A stretch of DNA of 64,000 nucleotides from Gnetum montanum. Lineage: Eukaryota > Streptophyta > Gnetopsida > Gnetales > Gnetaceae. Below, one piece after another: positions 46,800-57,199 of this stretch. Numbering within the stretch: position 1 is the stretch's first letter; each line of letters starts with the position of its first letter. The stretch spans positions 468,454 through 532,453 of the forward strand of contig MNCI01024020.1 in NCBI GenBank assembly GCA_015680685.1. The letters run 5' to 3'. A program made the translations under genes and the position numbers. The notes below the pieces were generated by a model. The model was not told where the DNA came from. It ran no database searches and worked only from the letters and a program-made list of their open reading frames with translations.

Positions 46800-47340
46800 G
46801 ACTTTATGTCTTGCCAGGTTCCCGAGGAACGGTCGAGGCGATCGATCTGCACCACACAAAGCATAAACAACCACAAAAGGGTATCACGTTTACACTAGTG
46901 CATGATAGGGTGCAGACCATGTGCAAGACTACCGTAAGACAAGTTTAGTTAACTGGAAAAGGCTTTGCATCTCGTAGGGTCGCCAAGGAACCATCGAAGC
47001 GACCGATCTGTACCATGTGTGATGGCGTACAGAATGCATGCAAGAATATCGTAATGCGGGCAAGCTAATTAGCGATCAAAGGCTTTGCGTCTTGTAGGAT
47101 CCCCAAGGAACCATCGAAGTGACTGATCTATACCACATGGAATGGGGTATAGAATGCATGCAAGACTACCGTAATATAAGCTAGTTAACTAGCGATTGGA
47201 GGCCTTGTGTTCTGTAGGGCTCCCAAGGAACCGTCGAGGTGACCAATCTACACCGCACAAAGTGCAAACAACCACAAAAGGGTGTCACATTTACGCTTAT
47301 GCGTATCAAGGTGCAGAAGGCTCATAGAACTACCGTGACA
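46800..47340 (-). repeat. About 120-bp tandem repeats in the B leader
   Basis: Four units start near 46815, 46976, 47096 and 47216, each with AAGGAACCRTCGARGYGACC followed by GATCT-ACC. Units 2 and 3 are the closest and share CAGAATGCATGCAAGA and CTAGTTAACTAGCGAT. D has one unit at about 13989. They sit between the primer site and gag, where packaging or translation-control structures might be expected. Confidence 0.78.
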
Positions 47341-47360
47341 TGCAAAAAAGAAACCAAAAG

Positions 47361-47378
47361 GCCCTCCTTCTAACACTA
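47361..47378 (-). promoter_or_regulatory. Primer binding site of element B (tRNA-Asn type, decayed)
   Basis: The plus strand GCCCTCCTTCTAACACTA matches the D and C sites with changes in the CCA part. It lies 6 bp from the LTR boundary (spacer GAAAAC; D has AAAAAC). Confidence 0.75.
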
Positions 47379-47384
47379 GAAAAC

Positions 47385-48975
47385 TATAGCGATTGAAAAC
47401 GTCGATGGCTAGAAAACACCGAGGGGTCGATGGGTGCGATAGTTTCAACCCCGTATCTTCGAGAGAGCCATGCTGGGTGTGAGCGCATATGAGGCACCCT
47501 GAACGATCTAGTCAATCAAACAGGGACTTAGTCGGCATCTATATAGCCTTTTACAACATATAGTTTGAAAACAGGAACGAAAGTGCGAAGTAATGCTTAA
47601 ATGTAAATAAGGAAAAAAAATAATGTAAAACACAGCAATAAGCAGGAAACAAAGTAAAATGTAGTTAGAAAAATGCACCACTCCGAAGCTACAAGCTTGC
47701 TCTATTAAGATGGATACAGTCGGTTGCACAGCGTTGAGGAGTGCAAACATCCCGAGAGTAACCATGGCATGTAGAGCAAAATGGTTGTGTGCTTGGGTGC
47801 GGACTCGAGAGCTGATAATGTGAAAATTACACCAAGGTGGTAGAAAGGGGACAGAACAAAATGACAGCTGAAAATGCTAACTTTTTGCAGTGTCAAATAG
47901 AAAGCTTACAATGCTTAATGCTCAATGTTACAATGCATGTTTTAGAACATCTGGGACCAACCTCTCGAGCATTGCTTATTGGGGTATTTATAGGGCTAAA
48001 GGGCACACAAAAGAGGCAGTTTCGATGCCACGTGCCTTGGGCCCACATTGACTTGCTTGTGTTGCACGTGTAATGCATCACTGTTGGACCTACGTGACTG
48101 TTGTAATGCGAGCCTGCCATGCCATAACTATGAGCCTACCACGCCGTAATTGCACCGTCAGCATCTGGAGACATGTGCCAACGGTCCAATTAGGTGAAGT
48201 GCATTGATGTTGCACAACCACCCACATGCCTTGCTATGCTTTGTAGCATAGCATGTTCGACGAAGCATAGCATCTTGTCATGTGTTCCACTACATGTGTG
48301 TTCCATACTTGCTACGCTATGCTATGCTACGCAGCGTAGCATAGCATAGCGACTGGCCTTAGTCGCGAAAACTTTGCCAATCTACGAACTTTGCTTCCTG
48401 CATTGTGGAACTTGAGAACTTGCCGATCCCGCCTTTTGATTTGCCTTCTATCACCTTTGCAAAATTTTCATGCCTCGCTGCACCATGTATCTCAGCGTAG
48501 CGTAGCAATAGACATGGTCCACCGCTTTCTAACAGAAAGAGACATTGCCGAAGGACTTGAAGTCAAGCGAGGGGACCCACCATGTAGCTTTTGCTACACT
48601 GTGCTACACTGCCTAGCACAGCATAGCATAGCACTAAGTACTACAATTATTTTTTGAAGCTTGCTACGCTACATAGCGGTGCATAGTGTAGCATAGCAGA
48701 CTTCATGACTTAGAAAACTTGCTGAACTATTTCATGCATCCTAAGCACTATTGTCAACTCCATGCATCATTTCTGAGCAGGCTGTTAGCTAGGAAACCTA
48801 CTTGGGTGGACAAGTAGGATGATCCATGGAGCCTATTTCCACCCAAAGTAGAAAATTTTCCAAACTGGCCGACCTGAGTTTAGAGAATTCTCCTCCCGAA
48901 GAACTACCGTAGCATTGCGTGAATTACAAGGCCTAGTGAAGTGAGAATGACTTCAAATTTTTTTGGGGTGTTTCA
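47385..48975 (-). repeat. Element B 5' LTR
   Basis: The left end reads TATAGCGATT (TG expected) and the right end TTTTGGGGTGTTTCA. Length 1591 bp. TATA box TATAAATA on the minus strand at 47985-47992. U3 (48000-48975) is rich in TAGCA/TAGCG pentamers and holds the perfect palindrome 48315-48351. It aligns with 14097-15607 plus 30467-30530. Confidence 0.9.
48315..48351. repeat. Perfect palindrome of TAGCR pentamers in the B 5' LTR
   Basis: Arms of 18 bp, each CGCTATGCTATGCTACGC or its complement, surround a single A at 48333. The equivalent place in the 3' LTR (about 15011-15042) has lost part of one arm. It is formed of the same TAGCA/TAGCG words found in the introns of the opposite-strand gene. 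Confidence 0.9.
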
Positions 48976-49099
48976 CATAGGGGTGTTGGGTCTATGCTAG
49001 CTCAAAGCTAACAACAGTGGTGAATAGAACATATGAGATAATAACCAATGAAAACTACAAAAGCAAATCGCACTAGCCCTCCTTCTAGCACCAAAAAAC
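48976..49099 (-). promoter_or_regulatory. Element D proximal leader and primer binding site
   Basis: The right target duplication of B (CATAG, 48976-48980) is followed by D leader. The primer site at 49076-49093 (plus strand GCCCTCCTTCTAGCACCA) is the least decayed of the three and includes the full CCA. It matches the 3' end of tRNA-Asn except G to A at the discriminator position. The 6-bp spacer AAAAAC precedes the LTR. Confidence 0.85.
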
Positions 49100-50721
49100 T
49101 ATGGCAATCAAAAACATCAGCAGCTAAAATGGGAACACCAAGAGGTTTTTGGGTGCATAGCTTTGACCTCACGTCTACATGAGGGGTTGCTAGAGGTGAA
49201 GACTGGATGTCCAGAATAGTCTTATCAATTGAATAGGGACTTATGGAATGTAATGCCATAATGATGCTAGGTGCAAAGCAGTGTTTCACGGTGTCAATAA
49301 TGGTGAGTTTAGCTAAGCATTTCCACTAGAATCAAAGGTGTCAACACATGGTTACATTCAAAAATTGCAAAAAATGCAAGTAAAATGCTAGACTTTAAAT
49401 AAAATGTTAAAAAACTACATAAGGAGAGAGTAAGAAAGAGAGCAGCACCACCCCAAACGGGGAGAGCATAATTAACTACAAGAAGGATGAGGAGGTACAT
49501 AGTGTATAAATAGGTGTAGTAGATAGCATAGTCATAGTCTTGGGGTGTCTAAGCTATGAAAATTTACATCCACCATGAAGTATGTGCTTGCCAAGTTGGC
49601 AGCTGTGGTGTCCCATGGTCTACAATGGTCTGTGGTGGTGTGCAAAGGTACCTCAAACTACTCTTGCCAAGAAATGCCAAATGTGCCAACTGAAAATGAC
49701 AAGTACATTTAAATTTTACCAACTGAATGCAAGAATTTCCATCCAAAATGCTTAAAATTCTCAGATGCCAACCCCTAAAAATGATGGCGTATGTATAGGG
49801 TTAGGGTTGCTATGAATTGCAGATTGGGTGCCACATGACAATGGGGTAGTTGAGACTACACTACACCCAACTACACTCTCCACTAAAGCAAATGGTGTTC
49901 TGTTGGTGTGCTCCATTGAACCTTGCAAGACTACCAGACTGTGACTACATTGCCCGACTACATGTGTGAGTGCCAAGAAGACTACAATGTACCTAAAAAT
50001 GTAAAATAGTGCAAGTTTGGAGACTATGCTTTGGGACTATGCTATCCACTATGTGAAGTGGTATCGAGCATAGGTACAATTTTGGGGACAAATGGGAGGT
50101 GCAAAAGGAAATGAAACTTGCTAATCTTGCTTGCTAGAGGTGTGTTAGAGCTAATGTGGATTCTAGTGCTACATTCTGGAGGTTGTTCTACATGACTATG
50201 CTTAACTACGCTCTAGAGCATAGTCTCAACAATTAGAGAATTTTGCAAAAAATGCACTTTCATGTTAACTACACTAAATACACTCTAGAGTGTAGTCCCA
50301 ATAGTAGAGAACATAGTCTTGGCACTTAGAAGAATCTTGCAAAAACTAAGCTTCCAAACTATCTACGCTTCACTACGCTCCTAAGTATAGTCTCAGTAGT
50401 TAGAAAAAGTTTGCAAAACTAGTGTCTTCATGCAGACTATGCTAACTACACTCTATAGCATAGGATGGAGCATAGTCCTAGAACTTATAAAATTTCTACC
50501 AAATTGTTTCTTCCATCCCAACTATGCTCTACAACCATTGGCTTAACACTTAGGAAAATCTTGCAAATCTAAACTTTTGTGTAGACTATTTTGACTATGT
50601 TCTAGAGCATAGTCCCAATAGTGGAGAGCATAGTCTTGATAGTTAGAAAAAATTTTCCTTGAGTTGACACTTTGAAAAATTTGCAATCAAGACACAATGG
50701 CCCAAATTTGGTGGTGTTCCA
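49100..50721 (-). repeat. Element D 5' LTR
   Basis: The left end TATGGCAATC and the U5 block CACCAAGAGG...AATAGGGACTTA align with the B LTR; the right end is GGTGGTGTTCCA. Length 1622 bp. A TATA-like TATACATA lies on the minus strand near 49791. It is more diverged from B than the two B LTRs are from each other, consistent with D being the older host. Confidence 0.8.
50160..50660 (-). repeat. U3 repeats of D with CTCTAGAG palindromic core
   Basis: Four to five diverged units of about 100-115 bp contain ACTACRCTCTAGAGCRTAGTC and then TTAGARAATTTTGCAAAA. The sequence at 50279-50294 (TACACTCTAGAGTGTA) is a perfect 16-bp palindrome. This array occupies the same U3 position as the TAGCR palindrome in B and the GGTCACGCT pairs in C. 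Confidence 0.8.
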
Positions 50722-50726
50722 CATGT

Positions 50727-52490
50727 CAATATTATTAATGAGAAACCCAAAGTTTACAAGGCCATAAGGTACTTTGATAGAGCTTCAACCGCCCATGGAA
50801 CTAGTTCTATCACCATCATAATATCATCCTCTAGTGTGATCCAATATTTTACTTATCATTTTCATGTATGAATAATGTAGCAGGATATGAAGGATTGATC
50901 AAAGGAGTGTTGGTAGCTCATAACAAAGGAATAAAATGTTTGATGATAAAAGATGATTCACAACTTGTGGTTAACCAAGTAACTGAGCTTTACAAGTATA
51001 TAGCTAAACATTTACAACCTTACTATCACCTAGCCAAGAAATGCATGCTACAATTTACAAATATTAGCATTCAATAGATACCTAAAAATGAAAACACCTT
51101 AGATAATGTCATTGCAACCTTAGCCTTAAATGTGATTCTAGATGTGTTTAGTAGGTTACCTTTTTTAATGAAGAACTACACTCTTCCCATCACACAAACA
51201 ACTAAAGACACCTCTATTGCCACTATTGACAATGTTCCTCAGAAAGAGTGGTATGAAGATATCAAGGTTTACCTAACACATGATGAATCTTTACAAAACC
51301 AAATTACTTCTTAAAATGACATTGTATGTAAATGACCAAAATAATATGTTATCATAAAAAATAACACATTATGTCAAAGGTTCTATGATGGCATATTATT
51401 AGTGTGCTTGGGTAAAATTGAATCTCACATAGTCCTTGAGTAGGTTCATGATGGTGTATGTAAGGAACATATAGGACCTATAGCCATGGATGCAAAGATT
51501 AAATGATTAGGGTACTATTGGTCCTATATGAAAAGTGACTACCTATAGAAGGCTAAAACTTGTGATGCCTATTAATGTCACAATAACTTAATCCATGTGC
51601 CATCAATTGAGTTACATACTATTCAAAACATGTGGTGGTTTCAATGATGTAAAATTAACATTATTTGACATATAATGCCTAAGTCTTCCATAGGACATAG
51701 CTTCATCATCACTACAACTAAATATTTTACAAAGTATATTGAAGCTATTCCTATGGGAAAAAAACATCTCAACAAGTCTATAAATTCATATTAGATAACA
51801 TAGTGTCTCATTTTGGCATAGCCCTAACTATAGTCATAGATAATGTACCATAGTTTAATAGCCAGGAAATGCAAACCTTTTGTCAAAAATTAAGCATCAA
51901 ACATTCCTTTTCATCATCATACATTCCACAACGCAATGGACAAGCCAAAGCAAGCAACAAAGTCATCATAAATCTACTTAAAATAATGATAAATAATAAT
52001 AGATGTAAGTGGCATGAGCAATTCGTGCATGCACTTTGGGCCTATAGAACAACCTTTAGAACAATAATTGGTGCCACCTTGTATAGTCTTGTTTATTTAT
52101 CTAAAGGTATTTTTCCTCTTAAAATGTAGGTTCCATCACTAAAAGTAACTCTATCTGACTTCATCAATGATGAGTAGAATCAGGAGATACAGATCATTGA
52201 CCTCAATTTGGTGGAGGAGAAATGAATGAAAATGCTTCCTCACATCAAATAATATCAAGAAAGGGAGAAACAACAACACCATCATGATTTGAATAGATGA
52301 AAAGTCAACAAAGGATCTCTTCTACTTAAGGCCATTTGCAAACATGCAAACAAGTTCTCAATCAATTGAAAAGGATCTTTCTTGGTCACCAAAGCTTATG
52401 GCAATGAAGCATTCAAACTAGCAAACATGGATGAAAATGAATTAACCAACCTAGTCAATCATTTATATCTTAAACTTTATTATATCTAAC
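50727..52490 (+). pseudogene. pol: Element E second RNase H and integrase, heavily decayed
   Basis: A Tat-like pol fragment on the plus strand. The archaeal-like RNase H starts near 50780 (RYFDRASTAHGTSS) and continues GYEGLIKGVLVAHNKG and KDDSQLVVNQVTELYKY (50880-50990). The integrase zinc region is near 51430-51600. The catalytic Glu part sits in IPQRNGQAKASNKVIINLLK at about 51925-51975, where Glu is changed to Lys in the AEAS/AKAS position. KWHEQFVHALWAYRTTF and the end HLYLKLYYI follow. It is more AT-rich and more broken than A-D; its 5' part is not in the window. Confidence 0.78.
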
Positions 52491-53578
52491 AGTAATCTAT
52501 TTTCCTATAGCCCTTGTTTGCATTTATTTATGGGCTTGAATGAGAATTTGACATTGATAGATCTTGTATCCCACATTAAGCAAGATTGCATGATTTCGTA
52601 TCTCTCTTTGATATCTCATAGCCCTGCAAACTTTGTATAAATCTATGGAATAAAGTACAGATTTCTCATGTTATACTAGTTGTAACCTATGATGGCTTAT
52701 ATCTACTTATTGCCTCATGTGGCTTTATGAAGTCTCTTGTAATCATAGGTACTCTTTGACTTATTTTCGTGTCCTCTTTAAGTTGTGCTTGTAGAATGAA
52801 GCCTAACATCATCACAAGGGTGCAACTCATTGTAGCAATAAGTTATTACATGATCTCAATGCACAAGATTTGGTTAGCTTCTCCAATTATATCAAGAGTG
52901 CTTATCTCACATCACTTCTATTATCCTTCTTGAGCCATAATTCCATAGCCAAATTATAGCCTTCCTTATCCTAATAACAATGAAGGCCTATGTTTGACAT
53001 TCATGCACTATGATCATGTGACATATTCCTTGACATACTTCATCATCAAGTGCATTGAATATGATACATCTCAATCAATATGAAAATAAAATAAAATTCA
53101 GCCTTGGTGATGAGACCCAATAAAGGTTTCACTCCTTAAAGAAATAAAAGAGAAAAATGGGGAAGCAAATTGCCAAGAGAGCGCAGAGGCTAATGTAGCT
53201 TGAAGTGAATCAAATCAATGACTTTAAAATAAAGGAGCTAAATGGCCAAACAAACCTAAGGATGAACTAATGATTTCTCTAAGACATCATCGAGTGACCA
53301 ATAGTTCAAGCATGCATCATGAAGACCTTTTCAACTAGTACACATATCACTACAATGTCATGACCATGATGTCAATATTTGGAATTTCTTATTAGGGTAT
53401 ATGATCATTCAAATAGCCAAAGTAACCATCCTCTCATAGTCAAATGTATTCATTATCCTATTTTGAACTCTTAATATGCTATCCTAAACTTATTTCACCA
53501 TCATTAGCACTTCTTGGCATGATTCGATCACAACAAAATCAAGTGTGAAGAAGGAGAATTGGTGATTAGCCTACTATA
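52491..53578. other. Element E 3' untranslated region, no gene seen
   Basis: AT-rich, between the integrase end and the hairpin before the 3' LTR. By position it matches 17882-18960 in C. On the minus strand it starts TGAAACACTATAGTAGGCTAA, which resembles the first 25 bases of the inverted LTR-like segment in B, so a decayed inverted LTR may lie here. Confidence 0.5.
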
Positions 53579-53652
53579 GTGTTTCACATTCTTTATTGAT
53601 ATATCTTGGATCGATCCTTCAAAAATTAACAAAGAGGGACCAATGAAACACC
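53579..53652. promoter_or_regulatory. Element E polypurine tract and inverted LTR-start hairpin
   Basis: AAAGAGGGACCAA (53631-53643) precedes TGAAACACC at 53644, the start of the E 3' LTR. About 45 bp upstream, GTGTTTCACATTCTTTATTGAT is its inverted partner. The sequence matches those of B and C in both arms. Confidence 0.78.
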
Positions 53653-54936
53653 TCAAGAAAAATTCATATTAAAATGTCAAAGCATAGCCAAAATTCATGA
53701 TGAAATTTGATGGAAATATAAATGTAGAAATAATTATTTTATTTTTGCAAAAAATTCTATATTATGGTCTTATGTTAGCAAAATATTAGGCAATTTTTTT
53801 ATGTCAAAAATTTATGTTTGTAGTTCATGTGGATCTAGAACTTAGAAAGGGGGTTGAATAACTTCCTCAATTTAAATCATTACAGCCACCAAAATCAAAC
53901 ATAATTTTTATGTGATTTCCCAACTTGGGTATGTCCACACTTGGAGGGTAGAATCTATGCACACGTTCAAATTTTATTGTTTCAAAAATGTGATTTGAAG
54001 AGAACAACAACATTTAAAAGATTTTAGATCTACTTCAAAGTGTTCTGTCACTATGAAACCACTTAACCCCTCAAAATCCCAACAAGTTTAAATTGTAGTT
54101 CAAAGGATCCCACAACCTTTACAAATGTGAGCTCAACATTGGAGTGTTTTGTCAATTCAAAACCTTTCAACCCCACAAGGTCCTTACAAGCTCAATAAAT
54201 ATGCCTTTCCACAAGAAGCACATCAACCACACAAGACTACAAATAAATAAAGAAAAAGATCAAGGAAAAAGTGTAACTTGATTTATAGAGTCCTTGTAAT
54301 GAGTCTCACTACAACCAATACATACAAAAGATAATACAATGAAGGACAAATAAAAAATCTCTTTGAGTAGCCTTGGATAGATTTGATAATGAATAGTAGT
54401 TGTACATTTCCTAAGAATTCCACTTAGTCTTATACCCTTTGAGTATTCAAAAACTCCATTAGAATTCATGAAATGGCTAATAAATGGCTAGTTTAGACAC
54501 CTACTTTGTAGATTAGACATCTAACTATGAACAACCACAATGCAAGAAATATATCTACCCAATAGTTAAGACATCTACTATTTAACATATATTCTTCATG
54601 ATAGAATTCTATTGGTTTTGTAAGATGTCTACTTTGTTGGACCATATTGATTTTGAAAGCATTCCTTTGTGATTTTGGCATCTCAGTGATCCTCATAACA
54701 TCTTTGTTGGGCTCATAGACTTTGTTTCCATTCATGTTGTCATGTTGTCCACTTAGTCTTCATTTCGACATCGAAACTTGGATCTCATTCTACTTTAGCT
54801 ATTTTTCTAAAGTCTTGGATCTTCATTTGAAGTTCTCATTATATTCTTTCATGGTCTTGTAAGACTACAATAATATATATGCATTCTACATTCTCCATTT
54901 TCTCTAAGATTTTGACATACCAAAAGGTTAACAACA
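53644..54936 (+). repeat. Element E 3' LTR start, then AT-rich DNA
   Basis: The LTR begins TGAAACACCTCAAG at 53644. Its 3' end was not found; no GTACA end with a matching flank is visible, and the sequence soon becomes AT-rich and unrelated to the other LTRs. A second element may interrupt it: the stretch ending GGTTAACAACA at 54936 looks like the end of a Copia-type LTR in minus orientation. Confidence 0.45.
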
Positions 54937-56720
54937 TCCCCCTTCTTGGTGATGTTCAAAACTTAAGAAAATGGGTTATTATATTCCATAAAAACTATGG
55001 AAAAGTTAAATAGCATAAGTAATTGTATAATACCATCAAAAAATAATAGATCACTAGAACATATTTCTCCCACTTTTGGGATAGCACTAAAAAGAAAACT
55101 CAAAACATCCCATAAAGTACCACAATATCTTCATAGCATAGATGACAATCCCAAAGAGCTACAAGCAGTTAGTGAAGAGAGGAAACATTATGGATATTAG
55201 ATAAAGAGCACACATCCTTTAGCATTGATTTGATAGAAAAGTAATCAAGTCCAAAGGCAAAACACCAAAATTTTAGCATTAAGAATCATGTAAACCATCT
55301 TCTCAACCAATTATCCCATTAGTGACAAAATATATCATGATTTTAAATAACTTACTTCACCTTTTGAAGACCTTATATTTTGAAGAGATAAATAGTAATC
55401 CATGTTAATCAAAATTCAAATATATGTGTAAATATTGTTAAAGATAAAAAGACAAGACACATCATATAGTCTTTATCTATGCAAAAGCTCATTAGACATT
55501 TCTCATCACATTCTCCATATTCAAAAGTTAAGACATGGCAATTTCATACCAAGGAGAATAAATATATGCACAACCAAATTTTAATAAATAGATCAAATTT
55601 TATAAGAGTAGTCAAAATAACTTAGCTTCTCATGCTAAATAGTTCAAAAGCTTAAACAAAGTAAATTCTCATTAAAATGTCCATGAAACAATTTAAGATA
55701 GTAATGTGTATCACAAGGTAGCTTATAATATCTTATCAGTTAATTTTCAATATTTCCTTTGATGCTTTGCCAAAAGAGAGCTTTAATACCTTTTCTAACT
55801 CCAATATACTATTTACAGTGCTTGGGATCCATTAGATGAGTACTTTATAGCTCATATTGGATCTTAGATACTTAAAATGATACATTCTCAGCATATAAGA
55901 GGTTAGGCATGCAACATTAATGTAGTGCTCAAGGAGTGAGATGACATAGCCAAAAAGATTGTAGATTATTGCACAAATTAAGATTAACTTTTAGGAAAAA
56001 TATTCTTAAAAATTAAATAAAAATTAATTTTCTCTTTTACCTTCAAGACTTTACTAGATATGAATATTCTCTTCTTTGCTTCTTTTGTGTGTGATATATA
56101 TTGGAAGCTTGTCATTAAGTATCATGTCTTAGAGAATCTCCATTCACTCCCCTTAGACTAATGCTTCCCCTACTTATATGTCCCATCAATTGTAGTGGGG
56201 AGAGATAATCTTCCCTTAATCCTTTAAGGATCTTATCATCAAGGAATTTCTTTCATGAGGGTTAGCAATTAAGAATCACAAAGGCATCAATTCTCTGCAA
56301 CTCATTGTTATTCATTCATTAGTTGATTGATCAATCATGAGTCACCTCCCTTTGTAGAGATTAGCTTTTAAATTGATATATAGGTAAAACCATATTAAGA
56401 TCAAGTATAAAGACTTTAAAACTTAAAGTCTCCTATTAGTATCTTCTCTACGAGATGATAAGAATCATAAGATATCAACAAAACCAAGGATTCTCTTTAT
56501 AATGATAGCCTTTTTAAAAAATTACACATCCATAAATCTAACATCCCATTCCTAGGTGTTGTAAAAATACGATCGCTTAATTTATTACATTCATAATTTT
56601 CTTAGATAATATTATGAAAAATTATAAATATTTAATAAATTAATTAACTAGTAAATAAATAATTGATACTGAAGAATGAAAAGAGAAAAATGAAAAAATT
56701 TTATTAATAGAAGAGAGTAT
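54937..56720. other. AT-rich region with possible Copia-type polypurine tract; no gene seen
   Basis: On the minus strand AACATCACCAAGAAGGGGGA (54937-54956) directly precedes TGTTGTTAACC, the form usual for plant Copia elements at the 3' LTR boundary. No Copia domain could be read in 54957-56720, which is AT-rich with stops in all frames. The remainder holds nothing I recognise. Confidence 0.4.
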
Positions 56721-57044
56721 TGTAACATCCTCTAGGTTGTCTTTTCATGCCACTTAAGCCTTAGAGGCAATTTGGCACTACCACCATGATTAGGCTATCC
56801 TACCAAAGGGGTGATCAATCCCTTTCTATCCTAGTTCACCTAAGTCCCATTACTTGCCTCTCCCAACTTCGCAACTCCATGCTTGGTAGAACCTCTAACC
56901 CTGGCCTTAAATGACATAGGTCAAACCCTTTCCCAAGGGATACATGAATAATTTTAACTTCTCATAATTAGGTACCCCTTCATTTGAAGGTTAATTACAT
57001 TGCTTACAATTTTTTCCATCCTTAACAAGGGATAGGATGTTACA
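56721..57044 (-). repeat. Element H 3' LTR (324 bp)
   Basis: It begins TGTAACATCC and ends GGATGTTACA, a perfect 10-bp terminal inverted repeat, typical of short chromovirus LTRs. The polypurine tract lies just inside (57045-57058). The outer flank is AGTAT (56716-56720); the other LTR is not in the window. Confidence 0.85.
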
Positions 57045-57058
57045 ATCTACCCCCCTTA
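57045..57058 (-). promoter_or_regulatory. Polypurine tract of element H
   Basis: The minus strand TAAGGGGGGTAGAT directly precedes the LTR start TGTAACATCC. It is the primer for plus-strand cDNA in Ty3/gypsy elements and fixes the orientation of H as minus. Confidence 0.85.
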
Positions 57059-57199
57059 GGCATCTAGCTCATCCTCGAGTGCTTCCTTTATGTCCAGCTA
57101 CTCAACTACTACTTCATTATTACACTCCTTAGCTTTGGTTCCTTTCTTTATCTCATTATCATCTATACAAATAGAATATTAGAAATTATAAAACATAAT

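Larger units (their letters stand above)
14097..48975 (-). mobile_element. Element B: large Tat/Ogre-type element with opposite-strand gene
   Basis: The ends are TGTAGCAACC at 14097 and GGTGTTTCA at 48975, flanked by CATAG at 14092-14096 and 48976-48980. Minus-strand order is 5' LTR (47385-48975), primer site (47361-47378), leader, gag, protease, [plus-strand gene 37630-42162], RT, two RNase H domains, integrase, an inverted LTR-like segment (30588-32480), polypurine tract and 3' LTR (30467-30530 plus 14097-15607). The 3' LTR is interrupted by element C. Without C the element would be about 20 kb, in the size range known for Ogre elements. Confidence 0.88.
11491..50721 (-). mobile_element. 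Element D: oldest Tat-type element of the nest, split by element B
   Basis: Two pieces flank element B: gag and leader at 11491-14096, and leader, primer site and 5' LTR at 48976-50721. Removing B with one copy of its target duplication CATAG joins the leader. The 3' half of D is lost at the 11490 junction. The right flank after its LTR is CATGT (50722-50726); the partner cannot be seen. D lies next to element E and probably inserted into E's RNase H region. Confidence 0.75.

Noticed and set aside
46800-47340. CRISPR-like array
   Set aside because: The units are about 120 bp, diverged and without equal-length unique spacers, and the context is a plant retrotransposon leader.
49076-49093. tRNA-Asn gene
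   Set aside because: Only the 3' terminal bases match and the CCA is encoded; the rest of the tRNA is absent. The site next to an LTR is a primer binding site.
1-53643. Elements A and E as the two halves of one plus-strand element split by the D/B/C nest
   Set aside because: Orientation fits, but E is clearly more AT-rich and more diverged at protein level than A, A matches B closely, and the gypsy-type RNase H that should lie between them is missing on both sides.
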